From Butyrivibrio sp. AC2005 (GTDB lineage Bacteria; Bacillota; Clostridia; Lachnospirales; Lachnospiraceae), in the NCBI RefSeq assembly GCF_000424145.1, contig NZ_AUJI01000037.1:1-61440 (forward strand): a stretch of DNA of 61,440 nucleotides. The letters are read 5' to 3'. Within the stretch, counting starts at the first letter, position 1; each line of letters opens with the position of its first letter. The translations under genes were made by a program, and so were the position numbers. The notes beneath the pieces were generated by a model that did not search any database, was not told the origin of the DNA, and saw only the letters and a list, made by a program, of their open reading frames with translations. Of this stretch, positions 17,125 through 24,557 are shown in pieces.

Positions 17125-18020
17125 ACCCTCATCAGCTCCTCAAAAATATCTCTCAAAGGCCTTATTTCCTTAAGCTGTCCGCAGGTCTGACCTGCCATAA
17201 GACTTCCGGTATCGGTGTCGCCATCAAAGACGGCTCTTCTAAGGCTGCCAAGTGTGAATTTTTCGAGCTCCATGGCATCTGCTCCTGCCTTTTCCTGCTT
17301 GATGTATTCACGTGTCATCTTGTTCTTAAGAACTCTGACGGGTGTTCCGCCTATTCTTCCTGTTACGATGGCATCTGTGCCCTTTGCCTTAACAACTGCC
17401 TTTTTATAGTTGTCGTGAATAGGACATTCATTACTTGCAAGAAGACATGTCCCCACCTGTATTCCGCAAGCACCAAGTGCAAAGGCTGCCTTTACCTGTC
17501 TGCTGTCTGCGATTCCACCTGCTGCAATAACAGGAATGCTTACTGTATCAACCGTCTGTGGAACAAGTGTCATTGTAGTCATCTCACCGACGTGTCCGCC
17601 GCTCTCGCAGCCCTCTGCGATTATCATGTCAGCTCCGCTTTTTTCAAGAGCTTTTGCAAGTATGGGCGCTGCAACTACGGGGATAACCGTTATTCCTGCT
17701 GCCTTCCACTTGTCCATGTATTTTGCAGGGTTTCCGGCTCCGGTTGTGACAACCTTTACGCCCTCTTCCACAACAATGTCCGCAAACTCATCTGCGGCAG
17801 GATGCATAAGCATTATGTTTACGCCAAAAGGCTTGTCAGTTTTGCTCTTGCATATCCTGATTTCTTCCCTTAGCATCTCGGGCGTCATTCCACCTACACC
17901 GATTAGTCCCAGCGCTCCTGCATTTGAGCAGGCTGCAGCAAAGGAACCTGTGGCGATGTTGGCCATGCCGCCCTGGATGATGGGGAATTCGGTTCCGAGT
18001 ATTTCGTTAAGTTTTTTCAT
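17121..18020 (-). CDS. fabK: enoyl-[ACP] reductase II FabK
   Basis: A 299-residue FMN-dependent, NADH-using enoyl-ACP reductase completing the elongation cycle. Seen: EFPIIQGGMANIATGSFAAA, VTTGAGNPAKYM, the GGHVGEMTT flavin-site motif, and GACGIQVGTCLLA. No FabI-type reductase is seen, so this is the likely cycle enzyme. The ATG at 18020 overlaps the stop of an upstream repeat ORF as ATGA. Its ribosome site (GATGAGGGG) is the end of hairpin element copy 2. Confidence 0.93.
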   Translation of the reverse strand: MKKLNEILGTEFPIIQGGMANIATGSFAAACSNAGALGLIGVGGMTPEMLREEIRICKSKTDKPFGVNIMLMHPAADEFADIVVEEGVKVVTTGAGNPAKYMDKWKAAGITVIPVVAAPILAKALEKSGADMIIAEGCESGGHVGEMTTMTLVPQTVDTVSIPVIAAGGIADSRQVKAAFALGACGIQVGTCLLASNECPIHDNYKKAVVKAKGTDAIVTGRIGGTPVRVLKNKMTREYIKQEKAGADAMELEKFTLGSLRRAVFDGDTDTGSLMAGQTCGQLKEIRPLRDIFEELMRV

Positions 18021-18277
18021 AGTGTCCCCTCATCCGTCAGCTTCGCTGACACCTTCCCCCAGTGGGGGAAGGCTTTTATTTTTTTATTCATCTCTCCTGC
18101 CAAAGAAAGATTTTTATTCATCTCTTCTGCCAAAGAAAGATTTTTATTCATCTCTTCTGCCAAAGAAAGATTTTTATTCATCTCTCCTGCCAAAGAAAGA
18201 TTTTTATTCATCTCTCCTGCCAAAGAAGGATTTATATTCATCTCTCCTGCCAGGAAATACTTTATATTTGTATTCAT
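18017..18277 (-). CDS. repeat ORF bridging fabH and fabK (10-residue repeats)
   Basis: An 86-codon frame whose ATG overlaps the fabH stop as ATGA and whose TGA overlaps the fabK start as ATGA. It consists of a 10-residue unit (approximately NKNLSLAGEM, variants NINPSLAGEM and NKNLSLAEEM) repeated about six times, then runs in frame through hairpin element copy 2 (FPHWGKVSAKLTDEG). The 30-bp DNA unit preserves the frame. It has no similarity I recognise and may be only a ribosome bridge, or not translated. Confidence 0.4.
   Translation of the reverse strand: MNTNIKYFLAGEMNINPSLAGEMNKNLSLAGEMNKNLSLAEEMNKNLSLAEEMNKNLSLAGEMNKKIKAFPHWGKVSAKLTDEGTL
18026..18077 (-). repeat. double-hairpin intergenic element, copy 2 (upstream of fabK)
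   Basis: CCCCTCATCCG, hairpin 1 TCAGC-ttc-GCTGA, CAC, hairpin 2 CCTTCCCCC-agt-GGGGGAAGG, then CTTTT. Its GGATGAGGGG end supplies the fabK ribosome site. Confidence 0.85.
18081..18260. repeat. 30-bp tandem repeat, five full copies plus a partial
   Basis: Units beginning TTTTTATTCATCTC and continuing CTGCCAAAGAAAGA start at 18081, 18111, 18141, 18171 and 18201, with a diverged partial copy at 18231. C/T changes and a few point changes separate the copies. There are no spacers. The 30-bp period keeps a reading frame open on both strands. Confidence 0.9.
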
Positions 18278-19230
18278 AATAACTTCCTCCCGGCGTAGCG
18301 GATAAGTGCTCCGGCCCAGGTAAGTCCGCCTCCGAAGCCAACCATCAGAAGAAGGTCTCCGCTTTTCACTTCGCCCTTCTTCACAAGCTCATCAAGAGCT
18401 ATCGGTACTGATGCCGCACTGGTATTTCCGTATCGATCCATGTTTTTGTAAAACTTGGAAGGATCCGCCTTCATTCTTCTTACGACAAAATCTATGATTC
18501 TCTCGTTTGCCTGATGACAGATAACCTTATCAACATCCTCAATTCCAAGACCGCTTTTTTCCTTAAGCTCTTCTATACACTTAGGTATAATGGTGGTTGC
18601 GAATTTGAAAACTTCCTTGCCATCCATTCTGAGATGGCTGGGCTTTTTTCCCGGTCCTTCAGCCATGATTTCATAGCCGCCTCTTGTGCCAAGTGTCGAT
18701 GCGTAGATTTTTTCATTCGACAGCCTTATTACCGCTGCGCCCGCACCATCACCGAAGAGCACGCAGGTACTTCTGTCGGTCATATCAAGAAGCTTTGAGA
18801 GCTGCTCGCATCCGACAACAAGTGCATATTTTTCTCCGGTGCCGTTTAGGAGTCCTCTTGCAACTTCTATTCCGTATAAAAAGCCGCTGCATGCTGCGTT
18901 AATGTCAAAGGATGGTATGTTTTCCCGCAGTCTCAAATGTCTTTGAACCATGCAGGCCATGCTTGGTGTTGCAAAATCTCCGGAAACAGTTGCACATATG
19001 CAAACTCCGATATCCTCTGCATTCAGACCGGAATCCTCAAGTGCTTTACCTGCCGCCTCAATAGCAAGAGAATTGGCACACTCATCCTCTCTGCAAAAAA
19101 AACGATTCCTTATACCTGTTCTTGTACTTATCCACTCGTCGCTGGTATCTACTATCTTTGCAAGGTCGTCATTAGTGATGGCCTTGGATGGAACCGCCAT
19201 TCCGGTTCCGATTATCTCTATATTTTCCAT
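18274..19230 (-). CDS. fabH: beta-ketoacyl-ACP synthase III FabH
   Basis: A 318-residue initiating condensing enzyme joining acetyl-CoA (or a branched acyl-CoA) to malonyl-ACP. The catalytic triad is visible: Cys in DINAACSGFLYG, His in ICHQANERI and Asn in YGNTSAASVPI. The N-terminal TGMAVPSKAITN and STRTGIRNR are typical. It starts 4 bases after the accA stop, and its own stop overlaps the next frame. Confidence 0.95.
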   Translation of the reverse strand: MENIEIIGTGMAVPSKAITNDDLAKIVDTSDEWISTRTGIRNRFFCREDECANSLAIEAAGKALEDSGLNAEDIGVCICATVSGDFATPSMACMVQRHLRLRENIPSFDINAACSGFLYGIEVARGLLNGTGEKYALVVGCEQLSKLLDMTDRSTCVLFGDGAGAAVIRLSNEKIYASTLGTRGGYEIMAEGPGKKPSHLRMDGKEVFKFATTIIPKCIEELKEKSGLGIEDVDKVICHQANERIIDFVVRRMKADPSKFYKNMDRYGNTSAASVPIALDELVKKGEVKSGDLLLMVGFGGGLTWAGALIRYAGRKLL

Positions 19231-19234
19231 ATGA

Positions 19235-20239
19235 TCATCCGATCTTCCTGTACTTCATCTGCCTCTCGCTCTTGCAGCCTGAAGGTGACAGTGTCATTAG
19301 TTCCTTGAGGTTTGCATAAAGAGCTTCATCAAGGTTTTTGAATACTTCCTTGTAGTCTCTCTGGGCACCTCCCAAAGGTTCCCTCACAACTCCGTCAGCC
19401 ACTCCTGCTTTAAGAAGGTCATCGGCAGTCAGCTTCATAAGCTCACAGGCCTCCTTATGTCTGTCCGCATCCTTCCACAGAATGCTTGCAAAGCCCTCCG
19501 GACTAAGGATTGAATATACTGCATTTTCAAGCATTAAAATCCTGTTGGCCACGCCAATTGCAAGGGCTCCACCGGAATTACCTTCGCCTGTTACAACTGC
19601 GATTATAGGCACATGAAACTGACTCATTTTTGCAAGGTTTGTCGCTATCGCTTCCCCCTGTCCATGCTCCTCAGCTTCAAGTCCCGGATAGGCACCAGGC
19701 GTATCTATGAAGGTAATTATGGGCCTTCTGAATTTCTCTGCCTGATTCATCAGTCTCAAAGCTTTTCTGTAGCCTTCGGGACAGGGCATTCCGAAATTGT
19801 AGGCCATGCTTTCCTCCATGGTATGTCCTTTTCTATGTCCGAGAACTGTCACCGGAATGCCGTGGAATCTTGCAATTCCGCCATAGATGCTTCTGTCCTC
19901 ATCAAAGAGATGGTCTCCTTTTTGCTCAAAGAAGTCCGTGAAAAGTCCCTCTATAAAATCATCAATGTGAGGTCTCTTTGGATGTCTTGCAAGAAAAACC
20001 TTTTCATCCGGTGTCAGTTTGGTGCAGTCCTGGAGAAGGTAGTCTCGGAGCTGTTTTAGTCTGTCAATTTCAGTTCCGTGATATTCCCAGGCTTCATATT
20101 CTTCCTTTATGTCCTCAAGGATTTCATCACTTTCGTAGGCGGCGTTAACGAGTTCTTCTGTCTCGCCTGCTGCCTTTTTTTCAAGGGTGGTGATCTTTTT
20201 ATCAAGTTTTTCTACTGATTTAAGAACTTTTTCCAGCAT
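19235..20239 (-). CDS. accA: acetyl-CoA carboxylase carboxyltransferase subunit alpha
   Basis: A 334-residue carboxyltransferase alpha subunit that, with AccD, moves the carboxyl from biotin to acetyl-CoA. Seen: ARHPKRPHIDDFIEGLFTDF, IPVTVLGHRKG, FGMPCPEGYRKALRLM, IDTPGAYPGLEAEEHGQGEAIA and GEGNSGGALAIGVANR. AGGAGG lies just before the ATG. Upstream is a duplicated 97-bp block with two hairpin elements. Genes for biotin carboxylase and the biotin carrier (accC, accB) are not in this window. Confidence 0.95.
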   Translation of the reverse strand: MLEKVLKSVEKLDKKITTLEKKAAGETEELVNAAYESDEILEDIKEEYEAWEYHGTEIDRLKQLRDYLLQDCTKLTPDEKVFLARHPKRPHIDDFIEGLFTDFFEQKGDHLFDEDRSIYGGIARFHGIPVTVLGHRKGHTMEESMAYNFGMPCPEGYRKALRLMNQAEKFRRPIITFIDTPGAYPGLEAEEHGQGEAIATNLAKMSQFHVPIIAVVTGEGNSGGALAIGVANRILMLENAVYSILSPEGFASILWKDADRHKEACELMKLTADDLLKAGVADGVVREPLGGAQRDYKEVFKNLDEALYANLKELMTLSPSGCKSERQMKYRKIG

Positions 20240-20248
20240 GTGGTCCTC

Positions 20249-20442
20249 CTTCCCCTAATTCATTGCTTCGCGGCCCCTCATCCGCCCCTTCGGGGCACCT
20301 TCCCCCCAAGGGGAAGGCTTTAATTAATGCATGCAACTCAATTAGCTTCCCCTAATTCATTGCTTCGCGACCCCTCATCCGCCCCTTCGGGGCACCTTCC
20401 CCCCAAGGGGAAGGCTTTAATTAATACATGCAACTCAATTAG
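20249..20442. repeat. 97-bp direct duplication containing two double-hairpin elements
   Basis: Two nearly identical 97-bp blocks start at CTTCCCCTAATTCATTG (20249 and 20346). Each contains a hairpin element (20274-20321 and 20371-20418) whose hairpin 1 is GCCCC-ttc-GGGGC and hairpin 2 is CCTTCCCC...GGGGAAGG. Only two or three positions differ, so the duplication is recent. It separates accD from accA. Confidence 0.9.
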
Positions 20443-20494
20443 CTTACGTATGCAACTCAATTAGCTTACGTATGCAACTCAATTAGCTGAATAA
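20429..20494. repeat. 22-bp repeat copying the 3' end of accD
   Basis: TGCAACTCAATTAGCT starts at 20429, 20451 and 20473, exactly 22 bp apart. The 20473 copy is the coding end of accD (QLIELHT, stop TAA at 20466-20468). The other two lie after the stop codon. This is a local tandem expansion of the gene's own terminus. Confidence 0.88.
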
Positions 20495-21314
20495 GCGTGT
20501 CGCGCATCTCGCTCCTGGGGACGATTTTGTCTACAAAGCCGTGGGCCTCAAGGTACTCGCTTCTCTGGAAGCCCTTGGGCAGCTTTTTATGAATTGTCTG
20601 CTCGATTACTCTGGGGCCGGCAAAACCTATAAGGGCGCCTGGCTCTGCGAGTGTTATGTCTCCAAGTGATGCAAAGCTTGCCGTAACACCACCCGTTGTG
20701 GGATGTGTAAGGAAGCTTATGTAAAGGCCGCCCGCAGCATTGAACTCCTCAATTGCCGCAGCGGTCTTGGCCATCTGCATCAGGCTGTATATTCCTTCCT
20801 GCATTCTCGCTCCACCGCTGGCAGAGAAAATGATAAGCGGAAGCTTTTTCTCGGTTGCGTACTCGACTGCTCTTGTGACCTTTTCACCGACAGTACTGCT
20901 CATACTGCCCATGAAAAAGCGACTGTCCAAAACTATTGCAACAACCTTGTGTCCACCAACTTTTCCTGTTGCAGTTACTGCTGCTTCGGGAAGCCCTGTC
21001 TTTTCAGTCTGGACCTTGAGCTTATCCCTGTATTCCGGGAACGACATCGGATCCTTGGGCTCCATGCCCTCGTTTAATTCCTTAAATGTCCCCTTATCGA
21101 GAATCAGGGAGAGTCTGTAATATGCTCCGATTGCTCTGTAATGTCCGCAAACCGGACATACGTAATAGTTTTTCTGCCAGTCCTGCTTCAGGGCTCTCCT
21201 GTTACAGGCTTTGCATTGTATGAAAACCGGTTCCTTGTCCTTTTTCAGAAAAACCTCACCCAAATCCTTCCTTACTCTCGCGGGAAATGATAATGAGTCA
21301 AGAAATGTTCCCAT
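20466..21314 (-). CDS. accD: acetyl-CoA carboxylase carboxyltransferase subunit beta
   Basis: A 282-residue carboxyltransferase beta subunit. The N-terminal zinc ribbon is complete (CKACNRRALKQ ... YYVCPVCGHYR, about 33-55). The carboxyltransferase core shows FFMGSMSSTVGEKV, SASGGARMQEGIYSLMQM, HPTTGGVTASFA and IGFAGPRVIEQTI. The ATG at 21314 has AGGAG upstream; the frame extends 25 codons further into a hairpin-element-like region and that part is not expected to be translated. The gene's last codons are the source of a 22-bp repeat array. Confidence 0.94.
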   Translation of the reverse strand: MGTFLDSLSFPARVRKDLGEVFLKKDKEPVFIQCKACNRRALKQDWQKNYYVCPVCGHYRAIGAYYRLSLILDKGTFKELNEGMEPKDPMSFPEYRDKLKVQTEKTGLPEAAVTATGKVGGHKVVAIVLDSRFFMGSMSSTVGEKVTRAVEYATEKKLPLIIFSASGGARMQEGIYSLMQMAKTAAAIEEFNAAGGLYISFLTHPTTGGVTASFASLGDITLAEPGALIGFAGPRVIEQTIHKKLPKGFQRSEYLEAHGFVDKIVPRSEMRDTLIQLIELHT

Positions 21315-21329
21315 TTTGAAGTCTCCTTT

Positions 21330-21430
21330 CCCCTCATCCGGCACTTCGTGCCACCTGTCTACGCTCCGCTTCGGTCCGCGCTGAGCCAACGTCCCCAGAC
21401 GTTGAGCGCCCCCAAGGGAGAAGGCTTTTT
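21330..21430 (-). repeat. double-hairpin intergenic element, diverged long copy (upstream of accD)
   Basis: It starts CCCCTCATCCG with hairpin 1 GGCAC-ttc-GTGCC and ends CCCAAGGGAGAAGGCTTTTT. In between is an additional stem (GCGCT...CAACGT with ACGTTGAGCGC). It is the most diverged of the copies and lies between acpP and accD. Confidence 0.7.
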
Positions 21431-21463
21431 AGAGGATAATCTCGCCTCAAGGATACCCCTATA

Positions 21464-21691
21464 TTATTTATGTGCCTCGATTGCCTTAAGTACGTCCTCA
21501 ACTGTTGTAAGGTTTGCAACCTCTTCATCAGGAATCTTGATTCCAAGTCTCTCCTCGATTTCCATGTGAAGCTCAACAACGCTGAGTGAATCAGCACCAA
21601 GATCATCGATAAGCTTGGACTCTAATTTGATCTTATCCTCATCTACTGCAAGAATTTCTGCTACAAGTTCCTTAAGCTCTTCAAAGTTCAT
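21464..21691 (-). CDS. acpP: acyl carrier protein
   Basis: A 75-residue acidic carrier protein that holds the growing acyl chain. The phosphopantetheine attachment Ser is residue 35 in DDLGADSLSVVEL. The ATG at 21691 has GGAGG upstream; the frame extends 24 codons further, but that stretch overlaps the promoter. It is the first gene of the fatty-acid operon, which is unusual compared with operons that begin with fabH or fabT. Confidence 0.95.
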   Translation of the reverse strand: MNFEELKELVAEILAVDEDKIKLESKLIDDLGADSLSVVELHMEIEERLGIKIPDEEVANLTTVEDVLKAIEAHK

Positions 21692-21705
21692 TTTTGTTTC
21701 CTCCG

Positions 21706-21732
21706 TTTTAACTAAATATTTTTTAACTAAAT
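21706..21732 (-). promoter_or_regulatory. direct repeat in the acpP leader (candidate operator)
   Basis: TTTTAACTAAAT occurs at 21706-21717 and 21721-21732, 15 bp apart, between the -10 box and the acpP ribosome site. The position suits a repressor site or an mRNA control element. The binding protein is unknown; the MarR regulator at the operon's end is a candidate by context only. Confidence 0.45.
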
Positions 21733-21741
21733 CACTTTGAA

Positions 21742-21770
21742 ATATTAAAACCTGCGTTTCCATTTGTCAA
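21742..21770 (-). promoter_or_regulatory. sigma-A promoter of the fatty-acid operon
   Basis: On the minus strand TTGACA (21770-21765) and TAATAT (21747-21742) are separated by exactly 17 bp, a near-consensus housekeeping promoter, about 50 bp before the acpP start. Confidence 0.85.
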
Positions 21771-22015
21771 CTTATAATTCATGCTATTCCCGTTTATCTA
21801 TTATTAAGTTTCCAAACTCCTCGCATAGGTGCTTGCAAAACAGCCAATATTTAATTTCAATAGAATTATCTGAAAATGAAAATTTAAAACATTTATTTTT
21901 CCTATAAACTTTTCACCAAAGCTACTCGATAATAATAGTGAACACACAAAAACAGATGCAAAACGGCCGATTGCATGAAGCAAATATAAATCCAGTAACA
22001 GCGGAGGTAAACCAT

Positions 22016-22180
22016 ATGTATATGTACGAATTGTTTCTTGCAAAAGATGTAAACGGAAAGAGCATTCACTTTATCGAGACAGACCATAAGGTAGACGACA
22101 TTGAACTTTGGCTGAAGAAACTGGTAAAAGACAATACCATTACTGAAGATGTTGCAAACGCAGTAACCTTTGTCTGGTAA
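22016..22180 (+). CDS. small protein of unknown function (54 residues)
   Basis: A short gene with a good ribosome site (GGAGG, 8 nt before ATG) encoding MYMYELFLAKDVNGKSIHFI then an acidic/amphipathic remainder ending TEDVANAVTFVW. It is soluble with no signal peptide. I do not recognise a family. It is transcribed away from the acpP operon and followed by a terminator, so it appears to be a monocistronic small gene. Confidence 0.65.
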   Translation: MYMYELFLAKDVNGKSIHFIETDHKVDDIELWLKKLVKDNTITEDVANAVTFVW

Positions 22181-22290
22181 TAAAAAAACAAACAACGAAT
22201 AGCAATACCCGAAACAGAAAATCCAAACTCGCAGTCATGAACAATAAGATCAGTCTTCAGAGTATAGGAATATAGAGGGAATTTTAAATA

Positions 22291-22330
22291 GGGAACTATG
22301 TCTGACGAGGCATAGTTCCTTTCGTTTTTA
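22291..22330 (+). terminator. rho-independent terminator after the 54-residue gene
   Basis: GGAACTATG (22292-22300) pairs with CATAGTTCC (22311-22319), followed by TTTCGTTTTT. Confidence 0.85.
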
Positions 22331-22426
22331 TTAAAAAACGCTAAACTTTAACAATTACAGCCATTCCCACCTTATAATATACATATGTCTGACATTTCAT
22401 CCGCACTATAAGAAAGGTGGTTGCTA

Positions 22427-24457
22427 ATGAAAATAAAAAGAATTATCAGCTGTTTCTTATCAATTGCTATGATCACATCTGCTGTTGTTTGCAGCGAAAC
22501 CTCCGCACATGCTGTAGCAGCTAAGCCTGCTTCATCTGAAGAAATATCCTCAAAAGATATTTCTCTGTTGTGGGAAGACAGCCGCGTTTTCAAAGGAACC
22601 AGTCTTGGTTCTTACTACATCATGCCGACTTACGAGGTAAAAGGATATGAAGATGTACCCTTTGTAAAAGCATCGAATTATCTTGATATCATCTTTTCAA
22701 AGCAGGCTCATTCATCCTTCGAGGACGGGGTTCTTAAAGTTACAAAAAACGGCACAGAGGCAATAATCGATCCTGCTACAGATACGATATCCTTTGAAAA
22801 CACCTCAAAGTTCCGTTCTGACAGTATAATCGAGGGCGCTATTTTGGAAGCAGATGAGATGAATGTAGTAATGCCCTCTCTTAAAAACAAATCCACTCAG
22901 ACAAAAATAGAGCCTCTGAAAATATCATTGGCTGATTATCATATGCCCGTTGCAGAGTACGAAGATGATATTCTGATGCCATTTTTAGCTCTGCAGAATA
23001 CCTTCGGTGCCATTACATGGAATAACCTCCTTTGCTACAACGGAAAAGATTATTACAATGTTCATGCTTCATCAGATTATCATCTGAATAATCCTGATGT
23101 ACCTCAGGAAGAAATGCCATATTTTAATGCCATATACAGCGGGCCTTTCAGTGAGAAAGAGGCTCCTTCCCAGGACTACGCCGACTACAGCTATTATGCA
23201 ACCTGTCTGCTTCTGGATCTGTACTTTGGTCATAAGGAAGAAAAAAATATAACCACATTTGATGATTACTTTACCCGAATCAATGCCAAGGCATCCCTTT
23301 GTTCCACAGATATTTCAAAGGTTTCTCTGGCTGAAACACTGATATTCTTCTATCTTTTTGATTCAGGCCATGACGCTTTTCTTGGAGGCAATACAGTTTT
23401 TGGTGAAGTTGATACTAAGGATAAGGCTCAGGCTGGGGAAATAATTAACGACATCAAAAATTCCGATGAAGGAAAGAATCTGTTTGAAGATGCTACAAAT
23501 ACAACAGGTTTGGATGCTGCAGATGCATTAGACGATGCCATTCTTGGTGCATTAACAGAAAAAGGGTTCCTCCTTCCGGAAATTATCCCGCTTTATGCAT
23601 GGTCGGCCTATTTTGAAAAAGTTACTCCTAAGGATTACGACGACGAGCGCATAGATTATTGTGATGATACCGCAGTTATCTATTTTAATCAATTCAAGGA
23701 TAATCCTGCGAGAGATCCGTCCTTCTATTTAGATCCCATGACCGAGGACGATATTGCAGATAACAATTTTGCATTTTTCTATAGCTGCTTCGAAGATATC
23801 AAGAAGCACAAGGAAGTAAAAAATGTTGTCATCAACCTGTCCACCAATGGCGGAGGTGCTGCTTCCGCACTTATTACGATTTTAGGATTCCTGTCTAAGG
23901 ACGGAGAGGTAACAATCACCGATATGGATTTGTTATCAAAGAGCTACAGAGAAGAATGCTACCATGTAGATACCAATCTGGATGGCATCGCAGATGACAA
24001 GGATGGCTTTGGCGGAGAGTATGATTTCTATATAATGACGAGCCCGTCCTCCTACTCATGCGGTAATGCCCTTCCCTATTTTGCACAGCAGAATGGACTT
24101 GCCACTATCATAGGCACGAAACCCGGTGGCGGCGATTGCGTTGTCGGTAATTTCATGGACGCCTATGGCTGTGGCGGCGCATTTTCAGGAATGCTTAAGC
24201 TTGGAAAAATGGAAAAAGGAAAATTTGTTTCCAATGAATCCGTGACTGAACCCGATCTTAATATGATGCCTTCAATCCTAGATTTCAGCGCTGTTCCCTG
24301 GCTTGATCCCGAAGGTATTACCGATGCGGTACATCAGTACAAGGATGGCAAAACTGAAATCACCTATGACGATGATACGAAAATAGACGCTTTATCCGAA
24401 GCCATTTTGAGTATCATCGGTGCATCGGGTGATGAAACTGAAGAAGATGAGGATTAA
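22427..24457 (+). CDS. secreted S41-like (C-terminal processing) peptidase
   Basis: A 676-residue exported protein (signal peptide MKIKRIISCFLSIAMITSAV, cleavage near SAHA). The C-terminal third resembles the S41 peptidase core: VVINLSTNGGGAASALITILGFL is the substrate-binding strand, and SPSSYSCGNALPYFAQQ contains the expected nucleophilic Ser before CGNALP. GTKPGGGDCVVGNF follows. The Lys of the catalytic dyad is not obvious, so activity is uncertain. The N-terminal ~430 residues match nothing I recognise, and the protein ends in an acidic tail. AAAGGTGG lies 6 nt before the ATG; an in-frame TTG two codons earlier is less likely. Confidence 0.75.
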   Translation: MKIKRIISCFLSIAMITSAVVCSETSAHAVAAKPASSEEISSKDISLLWEDSRVFKGTSLGSYYIMPTYEVKGYEDVPFVKASNYLDIIFSKQAHSSFEDGVLKVTKNGTEAIIDPATDTISFENTSKFRSDSIIEGAILEADEMNVVMPSLKNKSTQTKIEPLKISLADYHMPVAEYEDDILMPFLALQNTFGAITWNNLLCYNGKDYYNVHASSDYHLNNPDVPQEEMPYFNAIYSGPFSEKEAPSQDYADYSYYATCLLLDLYFGHKEEKNITTFDDYFTRINAKASLCSTDISKVSLAETLIFFYLFDSGHDAFLGGNTVFGEVDTKDKAQAGEIINDIKNSDEGKNLFEDATNTTGLDAADALDDAILGALTEKGFLLPEIIPLYAWSAYFEKVTPKDYDDERIDYCDDTAVIYFNQFKDNPARDPSFYLDPMTEDDIADNNFAFFYSCFEDIKKHKEVKNVVINLSTNGGGAASALITILGFLSKDGEVTITDMDLLSKSYREECYHVDTNLDGIADDKDGFGGEYDFYIMTSPSSYSCGNALPYFAQQNGLATIIGTKPGGGDCVVGNFMDAYGCGGAFSGMLKLGKMEKGKFVSNESVTEPDLNMMPSILDFSAVPWLDPEGITDAVHQYKDGKTEITYDDDTKIDALSEAILSIIGASGDETEEDED

Positions 24458-24516
24458 CTTTTAACGTTGATCAGAATTAAGTTCATGAATAATAGCACTA
24501 AGTGATCTAATAAAAA

Positions 24517-24557
24517 GAATAGATAGAAGGTGGTTAGCCTTCTATCTATTCTTTTTT
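24517..24557. terminator. bidirectional terminator between convergent genes
   Basis: A perfect 14-bp stem (24517-24530 with 24538-24551) and a 7-nt loop, flanked by A-run and T-run. It serves the S41-like gene (+) and the EAL gene (-). The EAL stop codon at 24546 lies inside the stem. Confidence 0.9.

Noticed and set aside
17100..17873. A 257-codon plus-strand frame rich in Cys
   Set aside because: Lies entirely antisense to fabK and has no start signal; its composition is that of a shadow frame.
17536..18279. A 247-codon plus-strand frame with SSLLPKKDFY repeats
   Set aside because: It is antisense to fabK and the 30-bp repeats; no ribosome site, and the sense-strand genes are unambiguous.
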